Assembly: GCA_963730995.1 (NCBI GenBank)
Contig: CAVSUB010000001.1
Coordinates: 1,302,001 to 1,366,000 of the forward strand
Direction of reading: 5' to 3'
Source of the DNA: CAVSUB01 sp963730995
Lineage (GTDB): Bacteria > Acidobacteriota > Vicinamibacteria > Vicinamibacterales > 2-12-FULL-66-21
Length of the DNA: 64,000 nt
Position numbers and translations under genes: made by a program. Within the stretch, counting starts at the first letter, position 1. The number at the start of each line of letters is the position of its first letter. Of this stretch, positions 1 through 9,256 are shown one piece after another. The notes below the pieces were generated by a model. The model saw nothing but the letters and a program-made list of their open reading frames with translations, did no database searches and had not been told where the DNA came from.

Positions 1-610
<610 letters not shown>

Positions 611-630
611 GTCTCTTGTCCTGCCCTTGT

Positions 631-687
631 TGTAGGGCGGGGTCCCGGCCCCGCCGCGCAATCGGCGGACCCCGCGTCCGCCCTACA
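631..687. repeat. Dispersed palindromic element (TGTAGGGCGG ... CCGCCCTACA), copy 1
   Basis: Two GC hairpins lie side by side, bounded by the inverted ends TGTAGGGCGG and CCGCCCTACA, 20 bp upstream of tuf. The same ends and hairpin style recur near 6313, 9118, 38061, 50544 and 60301. It resembles REP/BIME-type extragenic elements; its function is unknown. Confidence 0.7.
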
Positions 688-768
688 GTCGCATTACCCG
701 TCCGTCGAAACCTGATGTCCGCCTTCGCGGCTGCGCCGCTTCGGCGCGACAGCCTTCGCAGCCTCGCT

Positions 769-868
769 GGCTTGCCGAACCGATAGCTCGCCGCGCCAAG
801 GTCGCTGGCTTGCCGAGCCGATAGCTCGCCGCGCCAAGGTCGCTGACTTGCCGAGCCGTAGCTCGGCG
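769..868. repeat. 38-bp tandem repeat, about 2.5 copies, between tuf and tRNA-Thr(GGT)
   Basis: Units at 769-806 and 807-844 differ by one base; a third, degenerate copy follows from 845. Each unit contains GAGCCGATAGCTCG-like inverted sequence. The block ends with GCGAAGGCTGG directly next to the tRNA 3' end. The same end sequence is found next to tRNA-Tyr. Confidence 0.75.
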
Positions 869-888
869 CCCCAGCGCCGAGCGAAGGC

Positions 889-964
<76 letters not shown>

Positions 965-968
965 CTAA

Positions 969-999
969 CAGCTTCCAGTTGCCAGCTGCCAGCTCCCAG
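969..999. repeat. CCAGCT(C/G)-word repeat
   Basis: Short degenerate tandem 7-bp words (CCAGTTG, CCAGCTG, CCAGCTC) in the gap between tRNA-Thr(GGT) and tRNA-Gly. This is one of several such word arrays in the window. Confidence 0.6.
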
Positions 1000-1130
1000 C
1001 CGAAATCAGCTGCGCTCTCCAAACTCACGAACACGCGCCAAAGGCGCGTGCCGCCGGAGCGGAGCCGAGCCTTGGGGCCCCGGCGAGCGACGGCGATAGG
1101 GGTCCGGGGACGAAGTCCCCGGATCGAATC

Positions 1131-1205
1131 TGGAGCGGGAGACGGGGATCGAACCCGCGACCAACAGCTTGGAAGGCTGTGACTCTACCACTGAGTTACT
1201 CCCGC
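1131..1205 (-). tRNA. tRNA-Gly (anticodon TCC)
   Basis: A 75-nt cloverleaf with acceptor GCGGGAG/CTCCCGC, anticodon loop CTTCCAA and an encoded CCA. It lies second to last in the tRNA-tuf unit. A hairpin CCGGGGACGAAGTCCCCGG (1106-1124) follows it. Confidence 0.95.
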
Positions 1206-1397
1206 CTACCCGCTTCGCCTAGCGCCTGCTTCGCGCTCCGGAGGGCAAGCCCGCCTGGCTCCGCGCTCGCCACTCCCGCGCGCGCGGCCGCCGTTCCTTC
1301 AAATCCTCCCGATGTTCGACAGCCTCTGCTGGCTTGCCAGCCGTAGCCCTCGCCTCCGCTGCGTCTCATCTCGGCACAGCTGCGGCAGAGCGAAGGC

Positions 1398-1483
1398 TGG
1401 TGGCGAGGGGAGGATTCGAACCTCCGAAGGCCTGGGCCGACAGATTTACAGTCTGCTGCGTTTGACCGCTTCGCTACCTCGCC
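1398..1483 (-). tRNA. tRNA-Tyr (anticodon GTA)
   Basis: An 86-nt tRNA with a long variable arm (class II), acceptor GGCGAGG/CCTCGCC, anticodon loop CTGTAAA and an encoded CCA. Confidence 0.95.
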
Positions 1484-1594
1484 CGATGCTGCCTCCACGT
1501 TTCAGGGCCGATTGCAAACGTCGACCGCTGACGGCTGGAAGCGTGGTGTCTTTGTCAGGAATTGCGCCGCTCGCGAATTCTCTGGGGAATTCGT

Positions 1595-1671
1595 TGGAGC
1601 TGGCGAAGGGATTTGAACCCCCGACCGGCTGATTACAAATCAGCTGCTCTACCGGACTGAGCTACGCCAGC
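1595..1671 (-). tRNA. tRNA-Thr (anticodon TGT)
   Basis: A 77-nt cloverleaf with acceptor GCTGGCG/CGCCAGC, anticodon loop TTTGTAA and an encoded CCA. It is the first gene of the tRNA-tuf unit, directly downstream of a sigma70-type promoter. Confidence 0.95.
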
Positions 1672-1686
1672 CCAGACAAAAGAGTA

Positions 1687-1716
1687 TTTGTAGCACAGCG
1701 CGTGCCACGGGTGCAA
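1687..1716 (-). promoter_or_regulatory. Promoter of the tRNA-tuf unit
   Basis: On the minus strand, -35 TTGCAC (1716-1711), an 18-bp spacer and -10 TACAAA (1692-1687) lie 15 bp before the mature tRNA-Thr(TGT) 5' end. This is the expected position for a stable-RNA promoter. It was read by eye and is not proven. Confidence 0.6.
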
Positions 1717-1746
1717 GTGTAAGGGAAATCGCGCTTATTGCAGAGC

Positions 1747-2499
1747 TTAGCCGGAAGACCTGGCCCTGCCACTATGACGCCCAAATCCTCTCTGTCGTCC
1801 CGCCTCGAACAACATCACCCCCGCCGCGACCGATACATTGAGGCTCCCGATCGCCCCGAGCATCGGAATCGAGACCAGACGGTCGCAGTGGTCCCGGACC
1901 AGTCGTCGCAGCCCCGTGCCTTCGGCGCCGAGGACGACGGCGGTCGGGAGCGTCAGATCGCCGGAGTTGTACAGTTCCGGCGCGTCTCCCGCCAACCCGA
2001 CGGTCCACACCCCAGCGCTCTTCAACTCCTCGAGCGCTCGCGCAATGTTCACGACAGTTGCGATCCGCACGTGCGCAAGCGCCCCCGCCGATGCTTTCCC
2101 GACGACGCCGTCGAGCGAGGCGGAACGGCGCGCCTGGCGAACCACGCCGTGAACGCCTGCCGCATCCGCCGTGCGGAGGATGGCCCCGACGTTGTGCGGG
2201 TCTTCGATCCCGTCGAGCACGACGAGGAGAGGCGGCGCCGAACCGGCGCTCGCGACCAGATCCTCGACCGAATAGTCGCGCGCCGCCGCGACCTCCGCCG
2301 CGATGTCCTGATGCGCTCCGCCGCGCGCGATCCGCGACAACGTTTCCGCATCGACCCGCTCCACCGGCACGTCCAACTCTCGCGCCAGCGCAATCGCCTG
2401 CTCGATCCGCCGGTCGGCGCGAGCTCCCACACGGAGGCGCTGCACGCGGCCCCCGCGAAGGGCTTCGAGCACGGGGTTGAGACCGTAGATGTGAATCAA
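1747..2499 (-). CDS. rlmB: 23S rRNA (guanosine-2'-O)-methyltransferase RlmB (SpoU/TrmH family)
   Basis: A 250-residue SPOUT methyltransferase that 2'-O-methylates G2251 of 23S rRNA using SAM. The N-terminal L30e-like substrate-binding region begins IYGLNPVLEAL. The C-terminal knot has NVGAILRTADAAG, VVLGAEGTGL and IGSLNVSVAAGVMLFE, the three conserved SpoU motifs. The start is TTG at 2499 with GGAG six bases upstream; no better ATG exists. The gene follows gltX, as rlmB does in the Bacillus-type ispDF-gltX-cysS-rlmB neighbourhood; cysS is absent here. The family is certain. RlmB rather than another SpoU member is inferred from length, motifs and context. Confidence 0.9.
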   Translation of the reverse strand: MIHIYGLNPVLEALRGGRVQRLRVGARADRRIEQAIALARELDVPVERVDAETLSRIARGGAHQDIAAEVAAARDYSVEDLVASAGSAPPLLVVLDGIEDPHNVGAILRTADAAGVHGVVRQARRSASLDGVVGKASAGALAHVRIATVVNIARALEELKSAGVWTVGLAGDAPELYNSGDLTLPTAVVLGAEGTGLRRLVRDHCDRLVSIPMLGAIGSLNVSVAAGVMLFEAGRQRGFGRHSGRARSSG

Positions 2500-2502
2500 G
2501 AA

Positions 2503-2620
2503 AGCTCCCAGCTCCCAGCTCTCAGCTTCCAGCTGTCACGATCGCAATCTGAATGCTTTTTCATGGCGCTGCCTCCGGGCAGCGCCTGTCAAGTTCAGGA
2601 TTCTGACTCCTGAATTCTGA
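2503..2620. repeat. Word repeats between gltX and rlmB
   Basis: Two arrays. 2503-2538 holds CCAGCTC/TCAGCTT-type 7-bp words, and 2595-2620 holds GATTCTGACTCCTGAATTCTG-type words. The second family recurs at 9217-9253. No gene is seen here. Confidence 0.6.
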
Positions 2621-4120
2621 CTAGCTACCGCCTATCGCTGCCGCAAACGCCTGCGCCCGCTCGCGACAGCCGACAATCGGTGCGATGCCGGCGGACGAGG
2701 GCAGCTCGGCGCCGCGATCGATTGCGGGTACGGCGAGGTCCAGTTCCGGGCCGCCGGCCTCGCCGGTGAGCGCGACTCGAATCGGGTGGAACAGCGCGCG
2801 GGCCTTCTGGCCGGTCCGCTGTTTGACGCGGTTGGCCGCGGCGCGAAACGCGTCGCGATCGAGTCTGCCCAGCGGACCGAGCTCCTCCGCCAGGGCGACG
2901 ATGACGTCACGCGCGCCGGGCACCTCGACCACCTCTACGACGTCCGCGCGGGCGAGAGCCGCGGCCGCGTCGAACTCGAAGAGAAACCTGAGTCGATCCG
3001 GAATCTCCTCGAGCCGATCGACCGATGCGGTCGCCATCGGCAGGATCCAAGACAGATATTCCATCGCGTCGTCGGATCGACGACGAAGGTAGCCGCGCGC
3101 GAGAAAGTACCGCGCACATTCCGCCGAGAGCCTCGCAGGCGCCGCCATCTTCATGTAGTGCCGGTTCATCCACGCGAGCTTCTCCGGGTCGAAGATGCCC
3201 GCGCTGTGGCCGACGTCCTCGATCGCGAACCGTCGCGCGAGCTCGTCGATCGGCAGCAGCTCCTGATCGCCGCCCGGCGACCATCCGATCAACGCGAGGT
3301 AGTTCGTCAGCGCTTCCGGCAGGAATCCGTGCGCCCGGAACTCCGCGACCGACGTTGCGCCATGCCGCTTCGACAGCGGCGTGTGATCCGGCCCCATCAC
3401 CAGCGCGAGGTGCGCAAAGGCCGGTGGCGCGAACCCGAGCGCCTGATAGAGGAGCACCTGGCGCGGCGTATTCGAAATGTGATCCTCGCCGCGGATCACC
3501 TGGGTGATCTCCATCAGCGCATCGTCGACTACGACGGCGAAGTTGTACGCCGGCCGGGCATTCGATCGAACCAGCACGAAGTCCCCGATGACCTCAGAGC
3601 TGAAGGAGACCTCCCCGCGGACCAGATCCTGGAACGACACCTCGACGTGCTCGGGCACCCTGTAGCGAACGACCGGGCGCTCGCCGGCGTCGATCCGCGC
3701 GCGCGCCTCGTCCTGCGAAAGATTCCGGCACGTCCCGTGGTACTTCGGCGGAAGGCCAGCGGCGAGATCCTGCCGACGATCGTCCTCGAGCTTCGCAGCC
3801 GAGCAGAAGCAGTGGTACGCGTGGCCGCCGGCCAGCAGCTCGTTCGCATAGGATGCGTACAGGTGGAACCGCTCCGACTGCCGGTAGGGGCCGTGGGCGC
3901 CACCGACGTCCGGTCCCTCGTCCCAGTGCAATCCCAGCCAGCGGAGGTCCTCCAGGATGCCGGCCTCCGACTCCCGAGACGATCGCTCCGTGTCGGTATC
4001 CTCGATGCGCAACACGAGCGTGCCGTCCTTGCCGTGCGCGAGGAGCCAGTTGAACAACGCCGTGCGGGCGTTGCCGACGTGCAGCTGACCTGTGGGACTG
4101 GGTGCAAAACGCAGGCGCAT
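2621..4120 (-). CDS. gltX: Glutamyl-tRNA synthetase
   Basis: A 499-residue class I aminoacyl-tRNA synthetase charging tRNA-Glu. It begins MRLRFAPSPTGQLHVGNART with the HIGH-type motif HVGN. A CFC pair (near residue 108) with a later YHGTC is the zinc-binding-like segment, and the KMSKS loop is PLSKRHG. The start is ATG 4120, whose A overlaps the ispDF stop codon (TAATG), so the two genes are translationally coupled. An upstream in-frame extension only covers ispDF in another frame and is not used. The length is normal for a single GluRS. Whether it is discriminating or also charges tRNA-Gln cannot be read from the sequence. Confidence 0.97.
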   Translation of the reverse strand: MRLRFAPSPTGQLHVGNARTALFNWLLAHGKDGTLVLRIEDTDTERSSRESEAGILEDLRWLGLHWDEGPDVGGAHGPYRQSERFHLYASYANELLAGGHAYHCFCSAAKLEDDRRQDLAAGLPPKYHGTCRNLSQDEARARIDAGERPVVRYRVPEHVEVSFQDLVRGEVSFSSEVIGDFVLVRSNARPAYNFAVVVDDALMEITQVIRGEDHISNTPRQVLLYQALGFAPPAFAHLALVMGPDHTPLSKRHGATSVAEFRAHGFLPEALTNYLALIGWSPGGDQELLPIDELARRFAIEDVGHSAGIFDPEKLAWMNRHYMKMAAPARLSAECARYFLARGYLRRRSDDAMEYLSWILPMATASVDRLEEIPDRLRFLFEFDAAAALARADVVEVVEVPGARDVIVALAEELGPLGRLDRDAFRAAANRVKQRTGQKARALFHPIRVALTGEAGGPELDLAVPAIDRGAELPSSAGIAPIVGCRERAQAFAAAIGGS

Positions 4121-5292
4121 TACGCGGTGGCCTCCAGCAGAGCAACGGCGTGTGCGGCGATTGCCTCGCCGCGGCCGACGGCGTCCACGCCTTCGTTGCT
4201 CTTGCCTTTCACGCTCACCAGCGCAGGGTCGATGGACACGGCGTCTGCCAGGCCCTGGCGAATGCGATCGATGAACGGCGCGATACGAGGGCGCTCCAGG
4301 ATCACGACCACGTCGAGGCTGAGGATGTCGAACCCCGCGGCGCGAGTGAGGTCCGCCGCGCGGCGGAGGAGATCGATGCTCGACGCACCCTTCCACTGCG
4401 AATCGTTGTCTGGAAAGTGGCGGCCGATATCGCCGAGCGACGCCGCGCCGAGCACTGCGTCGGTGACGGCGTGGCACGCCGCATCCGCGTCCGAGTGGCC
4501 GAGCGCTCCCACAGTGGACGGGATTGTCACTCCCCCAAGGATCAGCGGCCTGCCTTCCACGAGCCGGTGAAGATCGTAGCCGATGCCGGCACGCGCCGCC
4601 GACCGGACGGCGGAGCGCGGTGCGTGAGCACGCGCGCGATCGAGGTCGGCCGGCGTCGTGATCTTCACGTTCGCCCGATCGCCTTCCACAACCCGGACCG
4701 CATGGCCCGCGCGCTCGGCGAGCCCGGCTTCGTCGGTCGCGTCGACGCCCGCGCGGCCGAGCGCGATGGCGTCGCGAAGCACCGAACGTCGAAACGCCTG
4801 CGGCGTCTGCGCCAGATAGATCGCCTCTCGGGCCAGCGTCTCCACGATGGTCGGCGCCGCGGGATCCGGCGTCACTCGCTTGACGGTATCGGTGACGGGC
4901 ACGGCGGCGATCGCGGCACCGTAGTCGGCGGCGGCGGCAATCGCGCGGGTGATCAGGTCTGCGGAGACGAAGGGGCGCGCGGCGTCGTGGACCAGCACGA
5001 TGTCGGTCTGTTCCCCTACCAGCTCGAATGCGCGCGCGACCGAATCCTGCCGGCTCCCGCCGCCTGCGACGTACCGAATCGGTCCTGTGACCTTGCCAAC
5101 GATCGTTCGCGCACTGTCCACCAGGTCTACCGGCAACGCCACGATCACCTCGTCCACCTTCGGATGGCGGTCGAACGCGCCGACGCTGCGCGCGAGCATC
5201 GACTGCCCCGCAAGATCGAGCAACTGCTTGGGAACCGAGGCGCCGAGGCGCCTGCCGGAGCCGCCTGCGGCGATGATGGCTGTCACACGCAT
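4120..5292 (-). CDS. ispDF: Bifunctional IspD/IspF enzyme of the MEP isoprenoid pathway
   Basis: One polypeptide of about 390 residues combines two steps. 2-C-methylerythritol-4-phosphate cytidylyltransferase occupies residues 1-225 and 2,4-cyclodiphosphate synthase residues 235-390. IspD motifs are AAGGSGRRLG, VPKQLL and VHDAARPFV. IspF motifs are GIGYDLHRL (metal Asp-x-His), LGHSDADAACHAVTDA and DIGRHFPDND. ATG 5292 is preferred to the TTG two codons upstream. With ispE at 16.3 kb this gives three consecutive MEP enzymes in the window. The gene sits between plsC and gltX in a collinear set, as in the Bacillus radA-yacL-ispD-ispF-gltX cluster. Confidence 0.96.
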   Translation of the reverse strand: MRVTAIIAAGGSGRRLGASVPKQLLDLAGQSMLARSVGAFDRHPKVDEVIVALPVDLVDSARTIVGKVTGPIRYVAGGGSRQDSVARAFELVGEQTDIVLVHDAARPFVSADLITRAIAAAADYGAAIAAVPVTDTVKRVTPDPAAPTIVETLAREAIYLAQTPQAFRRSVLRDAIALGRAGVDATDEAGLAERAGHAVRVVEGDRANVKITTPADLDRARAHAPRSAVRSAARAGIGYDLHRLVEGRPLILGGVTIPSTVGALGHSDADAACHAVTDAVLGAASLGDIGRHFPDNDSQWKGASSIDLLRRAADLTRAAGFDILSLDVVVILERPRIAPFIDRIRQGLADAVSIDPALVSVKGKSNEGVDAVGRGEAIAAHAVALLEATA

Positions 5293-5298
5293 GCTCAA

Positions 5299-5522
5299 AA
5301 CAGTCTACAGTCTACAGTCGGGAGTCGGCAGTCGCAGTCAACAGTCGCAGTCTACAGTCGGGAGTCTACAGTCGGGAGTCGGCAGTCGGCAGTCGGCGGT
5401 CGCAGTCACCAGTCGCAGTCTGGAGTCGGCGGTCGGCCGTCGCAGTCGATAGATGACTGTGACTGACGACTGGGACTGATGACTGCGACTGATGACTGCC
5501 GATCGACGACTCTCGACTGGGA
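5299..5522. repeat. Degenerate tandem array of CAGTCGG / CAGTCGCAGT words
   Basis: More than twenty copies of 6-7 bp words (AGTCGGC, AGTCGC, AGTCTAC, ATGACTG) fill the plsC-ispDF gap. The same word family occupies the nuoA-nuoB gap at 41761. The open frames across it are compositional and no gene is supported. Confidence 0.85.
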
Positions 5523-5528
5523 CATGAT

Positions 5529-6260
5529 TCACAGTGCCGGCTCGTCCACGTCCTGCCGGACGATCGCGCGGACGCGCTCGGCCAGCTCCCTGGCTTGCTC
5601 GCGGGTCACGCCGGTGGTCTCGATCGGGGCGTGTACGGTGAGCGTGACCTCTCCGGGGCACGTCATCAGCCGCCCCTTCATCATCACGAAGCGGCTCCGC
5701 GCGATGCTGAGCGGCACGATCGGGATGTTCGCGTCGATGGCGAGCAGGAAAGTGCCTCCCTTGAACCGGCCGACGCGGCCGTCCACGCTGCGCGTTCCCT
5801 CGGGAAAGATGATGAGCGAACGGGCCCCCCCGACGAGCCGCGTCATCTTCTTGAGGATGCCGGCCCCCGGGTTTTTTCTGTCAACCAGCAGGTGCCCGGT
5901 CCGCTGCAGGTGCCAGCCCAGGAACGGAAACGAGGCGAGCGACGCCTTCGCGATGATCCGCAGCTGCAGCGGCAGCGACCAGAACACGATCGGGATGTCG
6001 TAGATGCTCTGATGATTCGCGGCGAAGACGTAGCTTCTGCGCGGGTCGATGTGCTGTAGACCGCGCACGTCCACGCGGACGCCGGTCGTCCGGAGGATCA
6101 GCCACGCCCACGCCCGCGCGCAGCGGTGGCCGAAATCCCCGCCCCGATCGAAAACGCTGGACAGGAGCGATGCCGTGCCCAGCACGATGGTATAGATGCC
6201 GATGGCGGGGATCAGAAAGAAGACCGTTCGCCACCAGTGATAGGGAGGGAGCTTCGTCAA
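5529..6260 (-). CDS. plsC: 1-acyl-sn-glycerol-3-phosphate acyltransferase (PlsC family)
   Basis: A 243-residue membrane acyltransferase that makes phosphatidic acid from lysophosphatidic acid and acyl-CoA/ACP. An N-terminal hydrophobic helix (residues 10-35) precedes the catalytic NHQSIYD (HX4D) near residue 90. It is followed by VDRKNPG, FPEGTRS and IVPLSI, the four PlsC blocks. The start is TTG 6260 (MTKLPPYHW); no ATG gives the full N-terminal helix. It lies between the PIN/TRAM gene and ispDF on the same strand. Family assignment is firm; acyl preference is unknown. Confidence 0.9.
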   Translation of the reverse strand: MTKLPPYHWWRTVFFLIPAIGIYTIVLGTASLLSSVFDRGGDFGHRCARAWAWLILRTTGVRVDVRGLQHIDPRRSYVFAANHQSIYDIPIVFWSLPLQLRIIAKASLASFPFLGWHLQRTGHLLVDRKNPGAGILKKMTRLVGGARSLIIFPEGTRSVDGRVGRFKGGTFLLAIDANIPIVPLSIARSRFVMMKGRLMTCPGEVTLTVHAPIETTGVTREQARELAERVRAIVRQDVDEPAL

Positions 6261-6312
6261 GGCACTGTCTTTCAGTATGCCTTGATCCGTGCGCAGGCGT
6301 GTCGGGCTGGTT

Positions 6313-6340
6313 CGGCGGGGTCTGAAGACCCCGCCCTACA
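6313..6340. repeat. Dispersed palindromic element, copy 2
   Basis: A perfect hairpin GGCGGGGTC-TGAA-GACCCCGCC followed by CTACA, matching the right end of the 631-687 element. It lies between the PIN/TRAM gene stop and plsC and could also act as an intercistronic terminator-like hairpin without a T-tract. Confidence 0.6.
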
Positions 6341-6357
6341 TCAGCAGGTGCGGTCGT

Positions 6358-7422
6358 TTATTTGCCGCCCTGGGCGCGGCCGGCCGGCAGGCTCGCGCCG
6401 GCGGCCTGCGCCGGCGCCTGCACCGGCTGCGGCGCGACGTTCTCGATGAATCGACCGAAGATCATCTTCCCCGCGGTCGTCTGGAGCACGCTCGTCACGA
6501 CCACGTCGATGTTACGGCTGATCATCCGCCGGGCGTTGTCCACGACCACCATCGTGCCGTCGTCGAGATAAGCGACGCCCTGGTTGTACTCCTTGCCTTC
6601 TTTGAGGATGAAGACTTTCATGAACTCGCCGGGCAACACGACGGGCTTGAGCGCGTTCGCGAGCTCGTTGATGTTGAGGACCTGCACGCCTCGAAGCTGC
6701 GCGACTTTGTTGAGGTTGAAGTCGTTGGTGACGATCTTTCCCTCGAGGGTGCGGGCCAGCTCGATCAACTTCAGATCGACCTCACGAACATCGGGAAAAT
6801 CGACGTCCGAAATCATCACGTCGAGGCCCGACATCTTCTGGATTTTCTGGAGGATGTCGAGACCGCGACGGCCGCGGTTGCGCTTCATGGAGTCGGCCGA
6901 GTCGGCGACGAGCTGCAGTTCCTTGAGTACGAACTGCGGGATCACGAGGGTCCCGTCGAGGAAGCCGGTTTCGCAGATGTCGGCGATCCGCCCGTCGATG
7001 ATCACGCTCGTGTCGAGGATGCGATACCGCTTCAGGGGACCCGTGTTCCGGAACAGGCTCACCAGCCGTCCGGGCTCGAGCCATTCACCCTTGCGCGCCC
7101 CCATCAGGATTCCGAGGTATGGGAACACCAGGAGAATGAAGCTGTGGAGAAACACGACCCGGCGATCGCTCGCGTCGGCCCAGAACAGCGCCGCACCGAT
7201 CGTCTTCGCGAGTCCGAGACCGACTGCGCCGCCGATCAGCGCGCCGAGCAGATCCGTGACTTCGGCGTCCCGCAGGCGTGTCTCGACCCACACGATCAGA
7301 ACGCCGAGGCCGGCGCCAACAAGGAGATTGACGAGCGCGCTCGAGCTGAAGGGACCTGCGAGAACCGCCGCGTATGTGACCGCCGCCACGAAGAGAGCGC
7401 GTGCGAGGAGGAACCACGCCAT
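6358..7422 (-). CDS. Membrane-anchored PIN/TRAM-domain protein (YacL-like)
   Basis: 354 residues. The N-terminal ~120 residues are mostly hydrophobic (about four helices). A PIN nuclease-like domain starts at YRILDTSVIIDGRIADI with conserved acidic residues. A C-terminal TRAM RNA-binding domain (NQGVAYLDDGTMVVVD, residues 280-340) precedes an Ala/Pro-rich tail. The architecture matches Bacillus YacL and mycobacterial PIN-TRAM proteins. The position just downstream of radA and upstream of ispDF is the same as in Bacillus. It is probably an RNA-acting membrane protein; substrate and activity are not established here. Confidence 0.88.
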   Translation of the reverse strand: MAWFLLARALFVAAVTYAAVLAGPFSSSALVNLLVGAGLGVLIVWVETRLRDAEVTDLLGALIGGAVGLGLAKTIGAALFWADASDRRVVFLHSFILLVFPYLGILMGARKGEWLEPGRLVSLFRNTGPLKRYRILDTSVIIDGRIADICETGFLDGTLVIPQFVLKELQLVADSADSMKRNRGRRGLDILQKIQKMSGLDVMISDVDFPDVREVDLKLIELARTLEGKIVTNDFNLNKVAQLRGVQVLNINELANALKPVVLPGEFMKVFILKEGKEYNQGVAYLDDGTMVVVDNARRMISRNIDVVVTSVLQTTAGKMIFGRFIENVAPQPVQAPAQAAGASLPAGRAQGGK

Positions 7423-7599
7423 GTATGAATGCCTCGCTAATAGACCAAGGGGACGCTGCCCCCGCCGGATAAAGAGGTCAGACCACGAACATCATACTCG
7501 GGATAGAAGGGCAAGCTGGGAAGCCCGTCGCACGTACAGCAGTGCTTCGAGCGAGTCCGGCTCACTAGCTATAACGCACGGAATTGAAGAGGCGAACAA

Positions 7600-8982
7600 C
7601 TACCAGCAGATCAGGTGATCGAGCGCCTCGCTGACTGTCTTCACCCCAACGACTTCGAGACCGTCGGGAGCATCGGAGGGGGCGCAGTTGCCGTACGGAG
7701 CGATGCAGCGACTGAAGCCCATCTGCGCCGCCTCCCGAAGCCGAAGTGCCGACTGGCTCACCGCTCGGATCTCGCCGGCCAGCCCCACCTCGCCGAACAC
7801 CGCCGTACGTTCCTGTACGGGCCGATTCCGCACACTCGATGCAACGGCCGCCAACACGCCGAGATCCGCAGCCGGTTCGTCGACCGCCATTCCGCCCGCG
7901 ACATTGACGAACACGTCCTCCGCGATCAGGTTGAGGCCCGCTCGTTTCTCGAGCACCGCGAGAAGCAGCGACAAACGGCTCTGATCGAGGCCGCTCGCCG
8001 TCCGGCGCGCGTTGCCGTAGGAACTAGTGCTGACGAGCGCCTGGACCTCGACGAGCAACGGCCTCGACCCTTCGATACAGCAGAGCACGACAGAGCCCGG
8101 CGCATTTGCCGGCCGTTCGGCGAGGAATAACTGCGATGGGTTGGGCACCGCGCGGAGCCCCGCGCCCGTCATCTCGAAGACGCCGAGCTCGCTGACCGCG
8201 CCGAAGCGGTTCTTCACGGCGCGCACGACCCGGTGGGCGTGGTGCTTCTCCCCCTCGAAATACAGCACCGTATCGACGATGTGCTCGAGGGCTTTCGGAC
8301 CGGCAAGGCTGCCGTCTTTCGTGACATGGCCCACGAGAAACGTTGGGATATTCTGCCCCTTCGCAGCAAAGAGCAGCTGCGTGGCGGACTCGCGGACCTG
8401 GCCGATGCTCCCGGGCGCGGACTGGAACTTGATCGAAAAGACGGTTTGAATGGAGTCCACGATTACGAACGCCGGCCGGAGACGGGCCATCTCCTCCAGG
8501 ATCCGCTCCAGGCACGTCTCCGCCTGGATGTACAGAGGAGCGCGCTCAATCCCGAGGCGCTCGCCTCGTGACTTGATCTGGTGCTCGGACTCTTCACCGG
8601 AGCTGTAAAGCACCGGACCTGCCGTCCGCGCGAAGTGCGCCGCCGCCTGCAGCAGCAGCGTGGACTTGCCGATGCCTGGCTCGCCCCCAATCAGGACCAG
8701 CGAGCCGGGCACGACGCCGCCGCCCAGCACGCGGTCGAACTCCCCAATCCCGGTCGACAGCCGCTCGGCGACGATTGTGTCGATATCCGCGTACAGCTGC
8801 GCGCCCGATGACGACGCAAGGCTGTATCGTTTTTCCCCACTCTTGTCCGCACCGATCGGAGCCTCGGGGAGGACGCGTTCCTCGACCAGAGAATTCCACG
8901 CCCCGCACTCCGCGCAGCGACCGAGCCACTTGGCAGACTGCGCGCCACACTCCTGACAGGCGAAGACGGTCTTGGCTTTCAT
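7600..8982 (-). CDS. radA: DNA repair protein RadA (Sms)
   Basis: A 460-residue RecA-like ATPase that processes branched recombination intermediates. The N-terminal C4 zinc finger is CQECGAQSAKWLGRCAECG (residues 10-28). Walker A is GGEPGIGKST (about 98-107). The RadA-specific KNRFG occurs in AVKNRFGAVSE. A C-terminal LonP-like domain (VNVAGGMAVDEPAADLGVLAA) completes the family layout. It starts at ATG 8982. It heads the radA-PIN/TRAM-plsC-ispDF-gltX run on the minus strand. Confidence 0.97.
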   Translation of the reverse strand: MKAKTVFACQECGAQSAKWLGRCAECGAWNSLVEERVLPEAPIGADKSGEKRYSLASSSGAQLYADIDTIVAERLSTGIGEFDRVLGGGVVPGSLVLIGGEPGIGKSTLLLQAAAHFARTAGPVLYSSGEESEHQIKSRGERLGIERAPLYIQAETCLERILEEMARLRPAFVIVDSIQTVFSIKFQSAPGSIGQVRESATQLLFAAKGQNIPTFLVGHVTKDGSLAGPKALEHIVDTVLYFEGEKHHAHRVVRAVKNRFGAVSELGVFEMTGAGLRAVPNPSQLFLAERPANAPGSVVLCCIEGSRPLLVEVQALVSTSSYGNARRTASGLDQSRLSLLLAVLEKRAGLNLIAEDVFVNVAGGMAVDEPAADLGVLAAVASSVRNRPVQERTAVFGEVGLAGEIRAVSQSALRLREAAQMGFSRCIAPYGNCAPSDAPDGLEVVGVKTVSEALDHLICW

Positions 8983-9117
8983 CTTCTTTAATGCGGCGGG
9001 GCCCCACCCCCGCCGCTACTCGCCGCTTCGCTTCGCTCGCGGCTGGTCAGCAACGGCAGCCCGGTTTCGGCACGATTCTGTCTGAACTTTCTGATCCCAG
9101 AGCTCATCGGTGTTGGC

Positions 9118-9213
9118 TGTAGGGCGGGGCTTTCGAGCCCCGCCGACGCGGGATCTGAAGACCCCGCGCTATAGCAACCGAAGCCGGGCGCGGGCTGAAG
9201 CCCGCGCCCTACA
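9118..9213. repeat. Dispersed palindromic element, copy 3 (three hairpins)
   Basis: The largest copy. It starts TGTAGGGC and ends GCCCTACA, with three GC hairpins inside: GGCGGGGC/GCCCCGCC, GCGGGATCTGAAGACCCCGC and GGGCGCGGGCTGAAGCCCGC. It lies between alr and radA; a further simple hairpin is at 8993-9015. GAATTCTGACT words follow at 9217-9253. No gene is seen in 8983-9256. Confidence 0.7.
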
Positions 9214-9256
9214 GGTCTGAATTCTGACTCCTGAATTCTGACTTCTGACTTAGCTC

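Noticed and set aside
2786..4570. Plus-strand 594-codon open frame opposite gltX
   Set aside because: Arg/Asp-rich shadow of gltX and ispDF with no recognisable domain; the minus-strand genes are certain.
5299..5661. Small protein genes across the AGTCGGC array
   Set aside because: Frames follow the repeat period; no start with ribosome-binding site and no conserved sequence.
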